In this document: positions 46,531-55,618 of the stretch, piece after piece
How the letters are laid out: each line of letters begins with the position of its first letter
Numbering within the stretch: position 1 is the stretch's first letter
Origin: JAPORY01 sp965215385
GTDB lineage: Bacteria > Pseudomonadota > Alphaproteobacteria > Rhodobacterales > Rhodobacteraceae
Assembly: GCA_965215385.1 (NCBI GenBank)
Contig: OZ244059.1
Span: forward strand, 62,001-126,000
Direction of reading: 5' to 3'
DNA: 64,000 nucleotides
Translations under genes and position numbers: made by a program
Notes under the pieces: model-generated
The model's input: only the letters and a program-made list of their open reading frames with translations
What the model was told of the DNA's origin: nothing
Databases searched by the model: none

Positions 46531-47000
46531 TGTCGTTATTAAAACTTGTTGAGGATAAAATCACTGACTCATGTTGCCTTATAAAGGGTAAACTCAAAAA
46601 GAATGGATGCGAAGTTAAAATGACCAATGTCCCCACCTCGAAATTGGTCATTGATTTCGACAAGCCTGGATCACCATTAAAACCTGACGAAAAGCGTTGT
46701 GATTATCTTCTGATCGCTATAGAGGAGCAAAAACAAGATCTGATTGCGGCGCTTGAATTAAAGCGCGGGCAATTAAATGCCAGAGAAGTTGTCAGTCAGT
46801 TAAGGGCAGGCGCCAAAGCTGCAGAAGAATTAGTGCCTGAAGGTCATGCAATTAGATTTCGACCTGTCGCCGTAACGGGCCAAACAAGCAAGTATGAACG
46901 CAATCAACTAAGAAAAAAAAGCAACCATATTACGTTTCATGAACATCAGGAAGTTTCACGATGGATATCGTGTGGCAGTTCTTTGAAAAAAGCACTTTGA
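46527..47000 (+). CDS. Small PD-(D/E)xK-like partner of the ATPase
   Basis: The 157-aa cytoplasmic protein is translationally coupled to the ATPase. It contains a plausible PD-(D/E)xK core: D59 in KRCDYLLIAIEE, then E77-x-K79 in IAALELKRG, followed by a helix with Gln (VVSQLRAGAKAAEEL), the usual order in that nuclease fold. There are two adjacent cysteines near the N-terminus (SCCLIKG). No specific family is recognised; nuclease activity is inferred from motif pattern and context. Confidence 0.6.
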   Translation: MMSLLKLVEDKITDSCCLIKGKLKKNGCEVKMTNVPTSKLVIDFDKPGSPLKPDEKRCDYLLIAIEEQKQDLIAALELKRGQLNAREVVSQLRAGAKAAEELVPEGHAIRFRPVAVTGQTSKYERNQLRKKSNHITFHEHQEVSRWISCGSSLKKAL

Positions 47001-47039
47001 AATGAAATAATTTTCAGATACGACGAAATTTGAAGCATC

Positions 47040-47399
47040 AAGAACAGCGTCTTGGACAGTCGCATTTTCTACACTGAAACATTTGAAACCTTGGATGGTC
47101 GACTGGATAACGGGTGCTTCGATGAAGAAGCGGACGAAATGTATTGTCGCTTGCAAATCTATGTCATCGAGCGCAAAAAAGATTTCGTTGCGAGACTGTG
47201 CGATCGGTTTCAGTAAATGTTTGCAGGCGCCACTACCGTAAACCTGTCGAGCGAGTATTTTGACACGCTTGCAGACATCTGCGGTCAGATCCAGAAAGAC
47301 GAAGAACGCCGCCATGACCGCTATTCGGAGATTATGCGCCGGGCGATTAAGTTTTTTTTACAAGCACACAATTCAATATGGGATTATATACTATGGTAG
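47040..47399 (+). pseudogene. Unknown reading frame interrupted by TAA
   Basis: One frame reads SRIFYTETFETLDGRLDNG, FDEEADEMYCRLQIYVIERK and KDFVARLCDRFQ, then TAA at about 47,214, then continues in the same frame with MFAGATTVNLSSEYFDTLAD and EERRHDRYSEIMRRAIKFFL. The protein-like composition on both sides suggests one gene with a nonsense mutation. I do not recognise it. It follows the ATPase-nuclease pair and could have belonged to that module. Confidence 0.35.
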
Positions 47400-47483
47400 C
47401 GATACCGCTATATGTGGCATTAACTTATAACCTTGAACACTAAATATGAGAATAGCACCACTTTTGTATATAATTCCCATCGT

Positions 47484-47972
47484 CCGTTCAATTCTGACGT
47501 GCAACACGGCGATGTTGTGGTTTAGAGGATCTTGGCTCACAGGTGTTGTATTGAGGTCAGGAGTTGGTATGAATCTCTGACGATTTTTTTTAAGGAGATT
47601 CCGATGCCGAACGGCTACCACCACCTGACCGACGCCGATCGATGCTAAATTCACGCCTTGAAGGCAAGCGGGTATTCGCTGTGTGCCATCGTCCGCGAAC
47701 TGAACCGCAACCCGGCGACGATTTCACGGGAACTTCGTCGTAACAGTGGTGAACGGGGGTACCGTCACAAGCAAGCGGAACAAAAGGCGTGAGAGCGTCG
47801 CCGTGCGGCGTCGTCGCGGCCTTGGAAGCTGACGGCGGAACTCTGGTTCCGGATCGAAGGCCTCTTGGTTTTGGCCTGGAGTCCGGAGCCGATAGCGGGT
47901 CGTTTGCGTCTCGACGAGGTAGTTTCGGGGAGTGCCGAGTGGATCTATCAGTATATTCGGGCGGATCGGAGA
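47484..47972 (+). mobile_element. IS30-family copy, 3'-truncated
   Basis: The left end (CCGTTCAATTCTGACGTGC) matches the intact copy. AAGGAG precedes the transposase ATG at 47,604. An in-frame TAA follows after about 14 codons and a TGA near 47,790. Homology stops within the transposase (SEWIYQYIRADR) at about 47,972, where IS1-like sequence takes over. Confidence 0.8.
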
Positions 47973-48530
47973 TCGCTCGGGAGCGACGGCCATTGAGTTC
48001 ATGGATGATCTCCGCTCACGACTGGCCAATCGCGTCCAGTTGACCACAGACGGTCTGAAAGCGTATCTGGAAGCCGTAGAAGGCGCATTCGGTGGAGACA
48101 TCGATTATGCTATGCTCATCAAGATGTTTGGCGACGACGCGAGCAAGAAAGGTCTTGCCAAGAAATACTCGCCCGCAGAATGCACGGGTATCTAAAAGAA
48201 GAATGTCGAAGGTCGTCCCGATCCCGATCATGTCTCAATCAGTTACGTCGAGAGACACAACCTAACCATGAGAACGTCAATGCGCCGCTTTACCCGGTTG
48301 ACCAATGCCTTCTCCAAGAAAGTCGAGAATCACGCGCACAGCGTCGCCCTGCATACGATGTACTACAATTTCTGCCGAATCCATCAATCTTTGAAAGTGA
48401 CGCCCGCAATGGAAGCAGGCGTAACCAATCGGCTTTTTGAAATTGACGACATTATCAAACTCGTTGATGATGCAGCACCAAAACCGAACCGCCCAAAAAC
48501 TTACAAAAAAAATCAAACTGACCCACTACC
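47973..48530 (+). pseudogene. IS1-like transposase, C-terminal part with one stop
   Basis: The frame reads IEFMDDLRSRLANRVQLTTD, GLKAYLEAVEGAFGGDIDYA, then TAA at 48,193, then in the same frame SYVERHNLTMRTSMRRFTRL, TNAFSKKVENHAHSVALHTM and YYNFCRIHQSLKVTPAMEAG. This is the catalytic C-terminal half of IS1-like DDE transposases. The N-terminal half is absent; IS30 sequence occupies that side. The right inverted end overlaps the last codons. Confidence 0.82.
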
Positions 48531-48538
48531 AAATTTTC
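48531..48538 (+). repeat. Right target-site duplication (AAATTTTC)
   Basis: Eight bases directly outside the right inverted end, identical to 39,268-39,275. Confidence 0.75.
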
Positions 48539-49225
48539 TCAATCTCGCGAATTTGGCGGTGACTGGTTTGAATCTTTGCAACCGCTACTCGGTAACTGAT
48601 AGCTAGCGCAATCAGAAATTTTCTGATTGTTCTGCGTGTATATCGAACGGCGTCGTCGCCATTTTTCCCATTGTTCGGGAGTATCTAAGTCGTTGCGCGC
48701 TCGGCTATCTGCTAAGCGTAGGTAGTAAACGTCATCGCGATGGGCTCGAATTATTCTCTTGGCACCTTGATCGCCCGTTAACGTCATCAATTCTGCAAAG
48801 TATCGTCTACGGATGAGGACGGGGTGACCCGGCTCGCCGTTGGCCGTAGTGGACTGAATAATTCCATTGTCGACCTGCTCATAAGTATCAGCGATTTTTT
48901 GCAGATCCATTTGTGTGATTTCTGGCATGTCTCCTAGTAAAATGATAATGGCACTAACACTCTTCGGAAGTGATTCTAAACCGGACTTCAATGAGTAGGC
49001 CATTCCCTGCCGTGTATTTGGGGAAGGTATCAGGCGATACCCATCAAGGGCTCTCGCGCGCTCACCCGTGAGATCGGGAACCACAATTCTTACGTCGAAG
49101 CCGGCGACCACTGCCTGGCGAGCGATGAGTTCCACACACGGAGTATCGTCAATCAGTTCGAGGTGTTTGTCACGGCCACGCATTCTTCGAGATTGTCCAG
49201 CGGCGAGGATCAAGATTGATAGCAT
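48539..49225 (-). CDS. MobA/MocA-like nucleotidyltransferase
   Basis: The 228-aa protein starts MLSILILAAGQSRRMRGRDKHLELID, the nucleotide-binding LAAGxSxRMG motif of molybdenum-cofactor nucleotidyltransferases. It continues with AIIILLGDMPEITQMDLQKI (metal-binding Asp), NGEPGHPVLIRRRYF and DLDTPEQW. It probably transfers a nucleotide (CMP or GMP) to molybdopterin. The last 30 or so residues look non-conserved, and the stop lies exactly at the transposon target site, so the original 3' end may have been altered by the insertion. Confidence 0.82.
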   Translation of the reverse strand: MLSILILAAGQSRRMRGRDKHLELIDDTPCVELIARQAVVAGFDVRIVVPDLTGERARALDGYRLIPSPNTRQGMAYSLKSGLESLPKSVSAIIILLGDMPEITQMDLQKIADTYEQVDNGIIQSTTANGEPGHPVLIRRRYFAELMTLTGDQGAKRIIRAHRDDVYYLRLADSRARNDLDTPEQWEKWRRRRSIYTQNNQKISDCASYQLPSSGCKDSNQSPPNSRD

Positions 49226-49345
49226 CTTTATTCTTGAGCAACTTTGTTGGGCTCATTTTCCCCAACAATCAGCAACGAACTGAGAGTCGCAACCCATCCA
49301 CGGTTCACCAGCGGATCGCCTGAGCAAAAGTTGGCTGAGTATTCG

Positions 49346-50728
49346 TTATGCTGGGCCAACCGACGTCTCGCGTGGTTGAATTTTTAATTTCGCGATCCGA
49401 TTTCCTTCTCGCACGAGAATTTCGAACTGAAAACCGTGGAAGGAAAAAACTTGTTTGGGTTGTGGTATTGTTTGCGCCTCATGAATTACCAGACCCGCGA
49501 CGGTATTGGCTTCATTGTCGGGCAGTGTCCAATCTGTTTCTCGGTTCAAGTCTCGTATAGTCATTGTGCCCTCGACGATAAAGGCACCGTCCTCATCTTG
49601 ATAGATAGGGACTGTCGCATCGGGATCAAACTCATCGGTAATTTCGCCAACGATTTCCTCTAAGATATCTTCGAGCGTAATCAGTCCTTGTAAAGATCCG
49701 TACTCATCGACCACTAGTGCGAAATGGGTGCGTCGACGCAGAAACCGCCGCATTTGCACATCAAGGGTTGTTGTCTCCGGGATGAAGTAGGGGGTTCGAA
49801 GGACGTCTTCGATCTTGAAATTGTGCCACGCAGCTTTGGGATTACTTGCAACATTAATCAGTTTATTGAATGATCGTAGAAGTTCCTTTGCATGAATAAG
49901 ACCGATGATATTTTCAGGTTCGTCTTTGTAGACGGGTAGGCGGGTGTGACTACTTTGTAGGCATTGATGCAAGACAGCATCGCTTGGGTCGGCAGCGTTG
50001 ATCATTTCAATTCCCGAACGATGTAACATGACTTCATCCACCGTTCGCTCGGACAAGTCTAAGGCTCCGAGGATGCGGTCACGATCCTCTTTCTCGACGA
50101 CACCCTCGGAGTGACCAAGCGTCAACGCGCCAGCGATTTCCTCACGCACGGCCATAATCTGACTGGTGGGGTCGGTTCGCACGCCGAAAATTCGCAAAAT
50201 TCCACGGACTAGAATCCTTACGGCGGCGACGATTGGCGAGAACAATCGGACAAAGAGGCTAATAGGCAGAGAAACTGCGGCGGCTGCTTTCTCGGCATTC
50301 GTTATCGCGTACGTCTTTGGCAAGACTTCCGCAAAAATTAAAACCAGAAACGTCATGATTAGAGTTGCCATCGCTACACCACTTTCACCGAAGGCGCGCG
50401 TAAACATCGCACCTGCGAGGGATGCGGCGAAGATATTGACCAGATTATTTCCGAGCAGTACGGCACCAATGAGGCGTTCAGTATCTTCGGTAATAAGAAG
50501 TGCGCGGGCGGCACCCCGCGACCCTTTGTCAGCTTGGGAGCGAAGTTTTCCGCGAGATGCAGCAGTCAAGGCGGTTTCGGAACCCGAAAAAAATCCGGAA
50601 AAAACCATCAACAATAAAATGAGGCCACAAACTGCCCAAAACGCTCCGTCTACATTGACCCTCTCACTAACGCTGATGAGTGCGTCTCTGATTTGTGTGA
50701 AAATTGGGTTGAGATTCAGATCAGTCAT
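49346..50728 (-). CDS. CorC/HlyC-family membrane protein (CNNM-CBS)
   Basis: The 460-aa protein has an N-terminal CNNM/DUF21 membrane domain (FSGFFSGSETALTAASRGKLR at about residues 41-61; GAVLLGNNLVNIFAASLAGAMFTR), two cytosolic CBS domains (MLHRSGIEMINAADP, HTRLPVYKDEPENIIGLIHAKELLRSF, THFALVVDEYGSLQGLITLEDILEEIVGEI) and a C-terminal CorC_HlyC domain. The family is linked to Mg2+/Co2+ efflux. In many alphaproteobacteria this gene follows aroB; here it lies about 9 kb away on the other side of xerD. Confidence 0.93.
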   Translation of the reverse strand: MTDLNLNPIFTQIRDALISVSERVNVDGAFWAVCGLILLLMVFSGFFSGSETALTAASRGKLRSQADKGSRGAARALLITEDTERLIGAVLLGNNLVNIFAASLAGAMFTRAFGESGVAMATLIMTFLVLIFAEVLPKTYAITNAEKAAAAVSLPISLFVRLFSPIVAAVRILVRGILRIFGVRTDPTSQIMAVREEIAGALTLGHSEGVVEKEDRDRILGALDLSERTVDEVMLHRSGIEMINAADPSDAVLHQCLQSSHTRLPVYKDEPENIIGLIHAKELLRSFNKLINVASNPKAAWHNFKIEDVLRTPYFIPETTTLDVQMRRFLRRRTHFALVVDEYGSLQGLITLEDILEEIVGEITDEFDPDATVPIYQDEDGAFIVEGTMTIRDLNRETDWTLPDNEANTVAGLVIHEAQTIPQPKQVFSFHGFQFEILVREGNRIAKLKIQPRETSVGPA

Positions 50729-51493
50729 GAATTTATGATGAACAGCTTCGTTTGTCGACGGCAGGGGTGAATCCGATACGACACGGTTTGGATAGCGTAT
50801 TGAGTATTATGCGCTTGCACTAAATGAAACAAGGTATCGAAATATTGATGTCTTTGCGTGGATGATAATCGTCACAACAACGGAGAGGAGGGTTGACGGG
50901 TCGGAGTTTGATTGGTTGATGCGGCGGAGTGTTCAACGAGTCCCGCAAGCGACCGCGTCAACACCACATTGTCGCAGCAACTATGGGACGGTCCGCGCTT
51001 CGCGCACGAGCAAGAGTCCCGTTTGTGGTTGGCAGTGCCTATTTTCCGGTCAAATTTGCGTCGGGCCTCGTGGTGTGGCTGTCAGCCCAAAAGCAGGAAC
51101 CAACGGCGATAGATGGCGTTAAGATGAACTGCGTGCGGTGTTACCTATCCAGTAGGAAAATTGCGATTCTTGCAGGTTGCTAATGACGATAGTTATTTTA
51201 CTCGTGTCCGCCCTAGAATCGCATACAGAACAACCCACTGCTATTGATTGGTCATCGGCGATTTCAGACAGTCTGACCACCGCTCGTAAGAGTTTGATCT
51301 AATCGACATAATGTAAAACAATCGCATGAAGTTCAGGTTCGGACAAATATCCCGGTAAAGTGGGACCAACCTGTCTATTCCAAAACTAAACGGATCGCTT
51401 GCGGACTCACGAATTTCTAAGGTTTTTTTACCCTGACGAAGTGACGTCAAGACTCGCGAGCCTTCAAAATCAAACTGATTACAAGAAGGTGGG
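50729..51493. other. Intergenic, no clear gene
   Basis: About 765 bp between corC and xerD. Overlapping short frames at 50,860-51,190 show no family features. I see nothing else supportable. Confidence 0.35.
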
Positions 51494-52435
51494 TTACGCG
51501 GTCTCTTGAGACTTTGCCAACGGATGATGCTCTAGCACCAGCTCAAATAATTTTTGTTGCTGAACATGGGTATAAATTTCGGTGGTATTCAAATCAGCGT
51601 GTCCGAGCATCTCTTGGATTGACCGTAGATCGGCACCGTTGGCCAACAGGTGCGTGGCGAACGCATGTCGTAGCGAATGCGGCGAAACCAATTCCACTGC
51701 TACCCCGGCTTTGCGGGCGACAGCTTTGATTGACAAATAGAATTGCTGCCGAGTTAGATGTCCGGTCTTGCCTCTCGAGGGAAACAGAAATCTCGACGAC
51801 TTCGCACCTGCATCAATTCTCTTTTTTTCTTGTTCATCCCGGAATTTGAGCCAGTCAGCGATGGCGTCCTTTGCAGTTTGGGACAGTGGAACAAGGCGTT
51901 CCTTGCCGCCTTTTCCCACGACAAGCAGCATTTCAGGATCGCCACGAGCTGATGCAATCGGTAGTGATAATAACTCTGATACTCGCAAACCGGTCGCATA
52001 GAGTACTTCCATAAGGCAGATGTTTCGGCAACGCTCCGCTTCGGACTTGCCGTGACTACGGGCAGTCAAGAGAAGCTGTTCGACTTGTTTTTGGTCCAGA
52101 ACTTTAGGAAGTGATTGGGGAATTTTAACGCCAGATACAGGGATCGCCGGGTTGTCTGATCGCCATCCTTCCTCGAAAACAAAGCGATAGAATTGCTTAA
52201 TTGCTGAGAGCCTTCGGGCGCGAGTTTTCGCAGAGAATCCTCGTTCGGTGCAATCAATCAAATAGTGTTCAATTTTTTTTGTAGATGCGGTGGCGAGCGT
52301 TTCACCATTTCGATGTATCCAACAGGAAAAGTCCTTCAGGTCTCGGCCGTACGCAAGTTGCGTGTTTTCTGACACCCCAAATTCTGCAACATGGGCATCT
52401 AGAAAAGTTGCAATCCAAAGCTGTGCATCTAACAT
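51494..52435 (-). CDS. xerD: Tyrosine recombinase XerD
   Basis: The 313-aa recombinase has an N-terminal SAM-like core-binding domain (FLDAHVAEFGVSENTQLAYGRDLKDF) and a catalytic domain with all residues in place: R151 in ATGLRVSELL, K175 in GKGGKERLVP, H253/R256 in SPHSLRHAFATHLL, H279 in MLGHADLNTTEIY and the nucleophile Y288. With XerC it resolves chromosome dimers at dif. The divergent orientation to aroK-aroB is the ancestral alphaproteobacterial order, now separated by the IS30 duplication and a squalene synthase gene. Confidence 0.93.
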   Translation of the reverse strand: MLDAQLWIATFLDAHVAEFGVSENTQLAYGRDLKDFSCWIHRNGETLATASTKKIEHYLIDCTERGFSAKTRARRLSAIKQFYRFVFEEGWRSDNPAIPVSGVKIPQSLPKVLDQKQVEQLLLTARSHGKSEAERCRNICLMEVLYATGLRVSELLSLPIASARGDPEMLLVVGKGGKERLVPLSQTAKDAIADWLKFRDEQEKKRIDAGAKSSRFLFPSRGKTGHLTRQQFYLSIKAVARKAGVAVELVSPHSLRHAFATHLLANGADLRSIQEMLGHADLNTTEIYTHVQQQKLFELVLEHHPLAKSQETA

Positions 52436-52877
52436 GGGAGAATCATAGAATTACGGGCTGCCGCGAGCCGTGGCGGGTTTAGATGATTGTGGAGCAACAG
52501 TTAGAGCACCGAAATCCATTGAATTGACCAATTTGGATACAGAGCAATATCGGGATGCAATTTGCTTTAGGCGGCCACAGCTCTTGCCTTTTCGAGATGA
52601 AGGTAACCAGTAAGAGCTATTAGTTTGCGAAGAGTGGTTTTGCTCGAATTATTGTCTGCCAATGTTGCGATGACAAGATTCCATTTTGGAACTTGCCTTT
52701 TGGGTGCCTGTCTCACAATTCGCCGCAAGTTCAAACTAAAGAGAGCGAAATTCAGCAAATGATAGATGGTTTCACTGCAAAAGCATATAGTTGAGTCCAC
52801 GCAGTAGTTTTTGATGTTGCCGTATGACCACGATTGCGGCGGCATAAATGATGCGATCAGCCCACTTACCATAACCA
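52436..52877. other. Region between xerD and small membrane protein
   Basis: A 103-codon minus-strand frame (52,567-52,878) starts at a GTG overlapping the upstream stop (TAGTG), which could mean coupling, but its sequence shows no family features and I do not call it. Nothing else is evident. Confidence 0.3.
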
Positions 52878-53042
52878 CTACTGGCCCGATGGAGAAGTGT
52901 CATCAAGGACAATTGGGATCCTTACTTCTTCGGATGGGGCGGAAAAATCGGCACCAAAATATGGGCCGATAAACGCGTACGCGAGTAGGCTACCGACTGC
53001 AACGACGATCAATATTCCCAATGAAAGCAGGATTGGTTTCAC
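52878..53042 (-). CDS. Small single-helix membrane protein (54 aa)
   Basis: Reading from GTG 53,042 gives PILLSLGILIVVAVGSLLAY then AFIGPYFGADF and a short acidic tail (SAPSEEVRIPIVLDD), with AGGA upstream at suitable spacing. It has one N-terminal hydrophobic helix, signal-anchor-like, and a periplasmic tail. It is too short for routine gene calling. It lies in the xerD-aroK gap, transcribed toward xerD. No family is recognised. Confidence 0.5.
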   Translation of the reverse strand: MKPILLSLGILIVVAVGSLLAYAFIGPYFGADFSAPSEEVRIPIVLDDTSPSGQ

Positions 53043-53308
53043 GTGACATTCCTAAAATATGTTGTAAGGATGCTACCTATTGGCTGACTGCGACTCGACT
53101 GGGTTCTATGAAAAAACACCTCCATCCCACAGTTGCGAGAATATTATGAGCAGAAAAACCAAATTGGACACAGACTGAACTGGGCAGGTTGGTCACAAGT
53201 TTTAGAGAATTAACGCCTATTCTTTATTTCGGTACCCACTTTCAACAATGAATTGCAACACCCGGCGTTTTTTGACTAGACTTCAGTGTTTATCTCAGCC
53301 GAGGGATT

Positions 53309-54711
53309 GACGCCGGAGTTATCAAGAATAGTTCGCTGTGTTGTCAGTGGTCAACAGCGGTCGCAATCTCTAACTGGGACTTTAGATCAGTCTCGGGTCA
53401 AGCGCAAGTAAAGTGCAATCCGATCTTGGCACCGGCACCTTGGCTGATCATGTCGACGGCTCGTCGTCACGCGATTGAACACCTTCGATAATGCCGGGGT
53501 TGAAGGGGGCGGCAGCCGCCTTTCCGTCTTGATCTGTCGGGCACCGATCGGCGCACTTCGGCGACACGATACGAAGCAACGGCAGATACCCCGATGCCGA
53601 CTGGAACCGGGAATAGGGGCAGGCTTGTTCGCGGCGGCCGGCGGACCGATACCATCTAATCAACACTCCGCAGGTGCCCGCGTCCGTTCTTTCATTCCAC
53701 CAAGAACCGGGATTACCCAATTGTGCCCCGTGTTCTGACGGCAAACCCGTGACGGATTGGCAGACCGAGAGACGATGTTTTTCCCAGTAGCCGATGATCA
53801 AGTCGATCATTATGTGGTCGCCATTTTGCAACGAGTATGAGCGTTCAGGCCCTGGCCGCGGCCATCACCTCCTGCGGGGTACGATACCCCAAAACCTGGC
53901 GTGGGCGCGTATTGAAAGCCTCCGGCACGCGCTGCACCGCCGCCGCCGTCACCGCCCGGAAATCGGTACCCTTCGGACAATAGCCGCGGATCAAGCCATT
54001 CGTATGTTCGTTTCAACCACGTTCCCAAGACGCATAGGGACGCGCAAAGCAGAACGCCGCGGATAAGGTTCGAGCCATTATTTCTTGACGGGCAAATTCC
54101 TTGCCGTTGTCGGCGGTAAGGGTGTGCACCGGCTACGGTGCCAGTCGGGTGCTAATGGCCTCACCAACCGCCACCGCCGTTTTGCGACTAACCTTCGGTA
54201 TTAACACGAGTTTCGACATCCGATCTACCAGCGTGACCAGCACTCCGCGGTGCCCCTTGCCAATCACGGTATCCACCTCCCAGTCTCCAACCCGCGACTT
54301 GGCCGCAACGCCCTCCGGACGCTCGGAGATGTCCACCCGGTTCGGAAGGCAGCCGCGCCCGCGATCCCGGCCCGCCGTCACATTCGGCTTCTTGCCCCGA
54401 CGGCGTAACGATCGCCATAACACCCCGCCGCGCTGCCAATCCACCCGAATATACTGATAGATCCACTCGGCGTTCACCGAAACCACCCCGTCGAGACACA
54501 AACGACCCGCTATCGGCTCCGGACTCGAGGCCAAAACTAAGAGTCCTTCAATCCGGGACCAGAGTTCCGCCGTCAGCTTCCAAGGCCGCGACGACGCCGC
54601 ACGGCGACGCTCTCGCGCCTTTTGTTCCGCTTGCTTGTGACGGTACCCCCGTTCACCGCTATTACGACGAAGCTCCTGTGAAATTGTCGCCGGGTTGCGG
54701 TTCATTTCGCG
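53309..54711 (-). mobile_element. IS30-family copy, truncated at both ends
   Basis: Duplicate of the 43.5-kb copy: the same in-frame fusion to the coiled-coil remnant (MESRINVSLAEM at 54,765) and the same nonsense TAG (54,133). It has a few substitutions (ISQELRRN here, ISRELRRN there). The terminal inverted end is missing at 53,309. Confidence 0.85.
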
Positions 54712-55015
54712 CGGTGCAGCTTCCTTGCGCATCTCCGCCAGACTGACATTAATCCGAGACTCCATTGCTTCATTCCTCGCTATGATTGCTCAAAGCTCGC
54801 TGCGGACAGACTTGAGTTCTCCTCGGCGATCGCCTTCCAGTTTGGCTATCGTAAGGGACGGTGTCGCGTTCGGCACTCCGAGCACCGGGGGTATTTGCTC
54901 ACGAGGAGCGCAAGAGTGTGCCAGTTGCGACTAGTCTCGCCCGATTGAAGCCAATTGCCCGATCTGATGCGGTCTGCAGCGAACTATTGCATTCTAGGCC
55001 GCTTTAGCACTCATG

Positions 55016-55444
55016 CTAGGTGGTTATGAATCCAAAAATTGTTAGACCAATTCCGACAACCGCGATCATCGCAAAGATCAACCGCGTTTCCCGCTGTGCG
55101 GCTTCTTTGGAGTTCTGGCTGATGGTCTCGGCCAACCGCGTTTCCCGCTGTGCGGCTTCTTTGGAGTTCTGGCTGATGGTCTCGGCCAACCGTGTTTCGC
55201 GCTGTGCAGCTTCTTTGGAGTTCTGGCTGATGGTCTCAACCAACCGCGTTTCGCGCTGAGTGGCCTCCCTATCGCGCTTGGCGGCGTCTTTTTCGATCCT
55301 ACCGATGTTCTCGGACATCTTTTCCGCCAAGAGCGATATGTCAGTGCGGTACTCCGCTTGCTTCGTTTCCATGCGTTCCTCGATGGCCTTCAATTCGCCT
55401 TCCAGCTTGGCAATCGCTAGGGCGTTGTCGCGTTCTTCGGTCAT
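55016..55444 (-). CDS. Coiled-coil membrane-anchored protein with 18-aa repeats (copy B)
   Basis: Almost identical to the protein at 42,859-43,233 but 142 aa long, because the 18-residue unit (ETRL-x-ETISQNSKEAAQR) occurs three times rather than two. The N-terminus (MTEERDNALAIAKLEGELKA) and the C-terminal membrane helix are unchanged. The 54-bp units are nearly identical in DNA, so unit number can change by slippage or unequal recombination without breaking the frame. The role is unknown. Confidence 0.72.
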   Translation of the reverse strand: MTEERDNALAIAKLEGELKAIEERMETKQAEYRTDISLLAEKMSENIGRIEKDAAKRDREATQRETRLVETISQNSKEAAQRETRLAETISQNSKEAAQRETRLAETISQNSKEAAQRETRLIFAMIAVVGIGLTIFGFITT

Positions 55445-55618
55445 TCCCCGAACCTACTCGAACTGGATACAAAAGGCAAGGGTATTTACCGCCCGCGAAA
55501 GTTTGATCTAATTGACATTATGTTATAGAGTCGCACTTTTTACGCGGCTATTGCGCGTACGGGCCTTGGCTCCCCGCCGAAATCTGGTGGATAGAGAGTT
55601 GTGTTATTTTTAAGATCA

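Larger units (their letters stand above)
39276..48530. mobile_element. 9.25-kb IS1-like-ended transposon with cargo and 8-bp target duplication
   Basis: GGTAGTGGGTCAGTTTGA (39,276-39,293) is perfectly inverted at 48,513-48,530, where it overlaps the 3' end of an IS1-like transposase. Directly outside lies AAATTTTC on both sides (39,268-39,275 and 48,531-48,538), the size of duplication IS1-type elements make. Inside are an exported protein, a DruA-like remnant, a phage fragment, IS30 copies, a coiled-coil gene and an ATPase-nuclease pair. Only the C-terminal part of the IS1-like transposase is present. Either the unit moved as one transposon, or an IS1 copy was later filled by other insertions. 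Confidence 0.72.

Noticed and set aside
50862..51190. Overlapping plus-strand frames between corC and xerD
   Set aside because: Three overlapping frames with no family motifs; most likely chance.
52567..52878. 103-codon minus-strand frame coupled by TAGTG to the small membrane protein
   Set aside because: The stop/start overlap is suggestive, but the sequence has no helix pattern, motif or family resemblance.
55020..55259. CRISPR-like array
   Set aside because: The repeated units here are the 54-bp coding repeats of the coiled-coil gene with no spacers.
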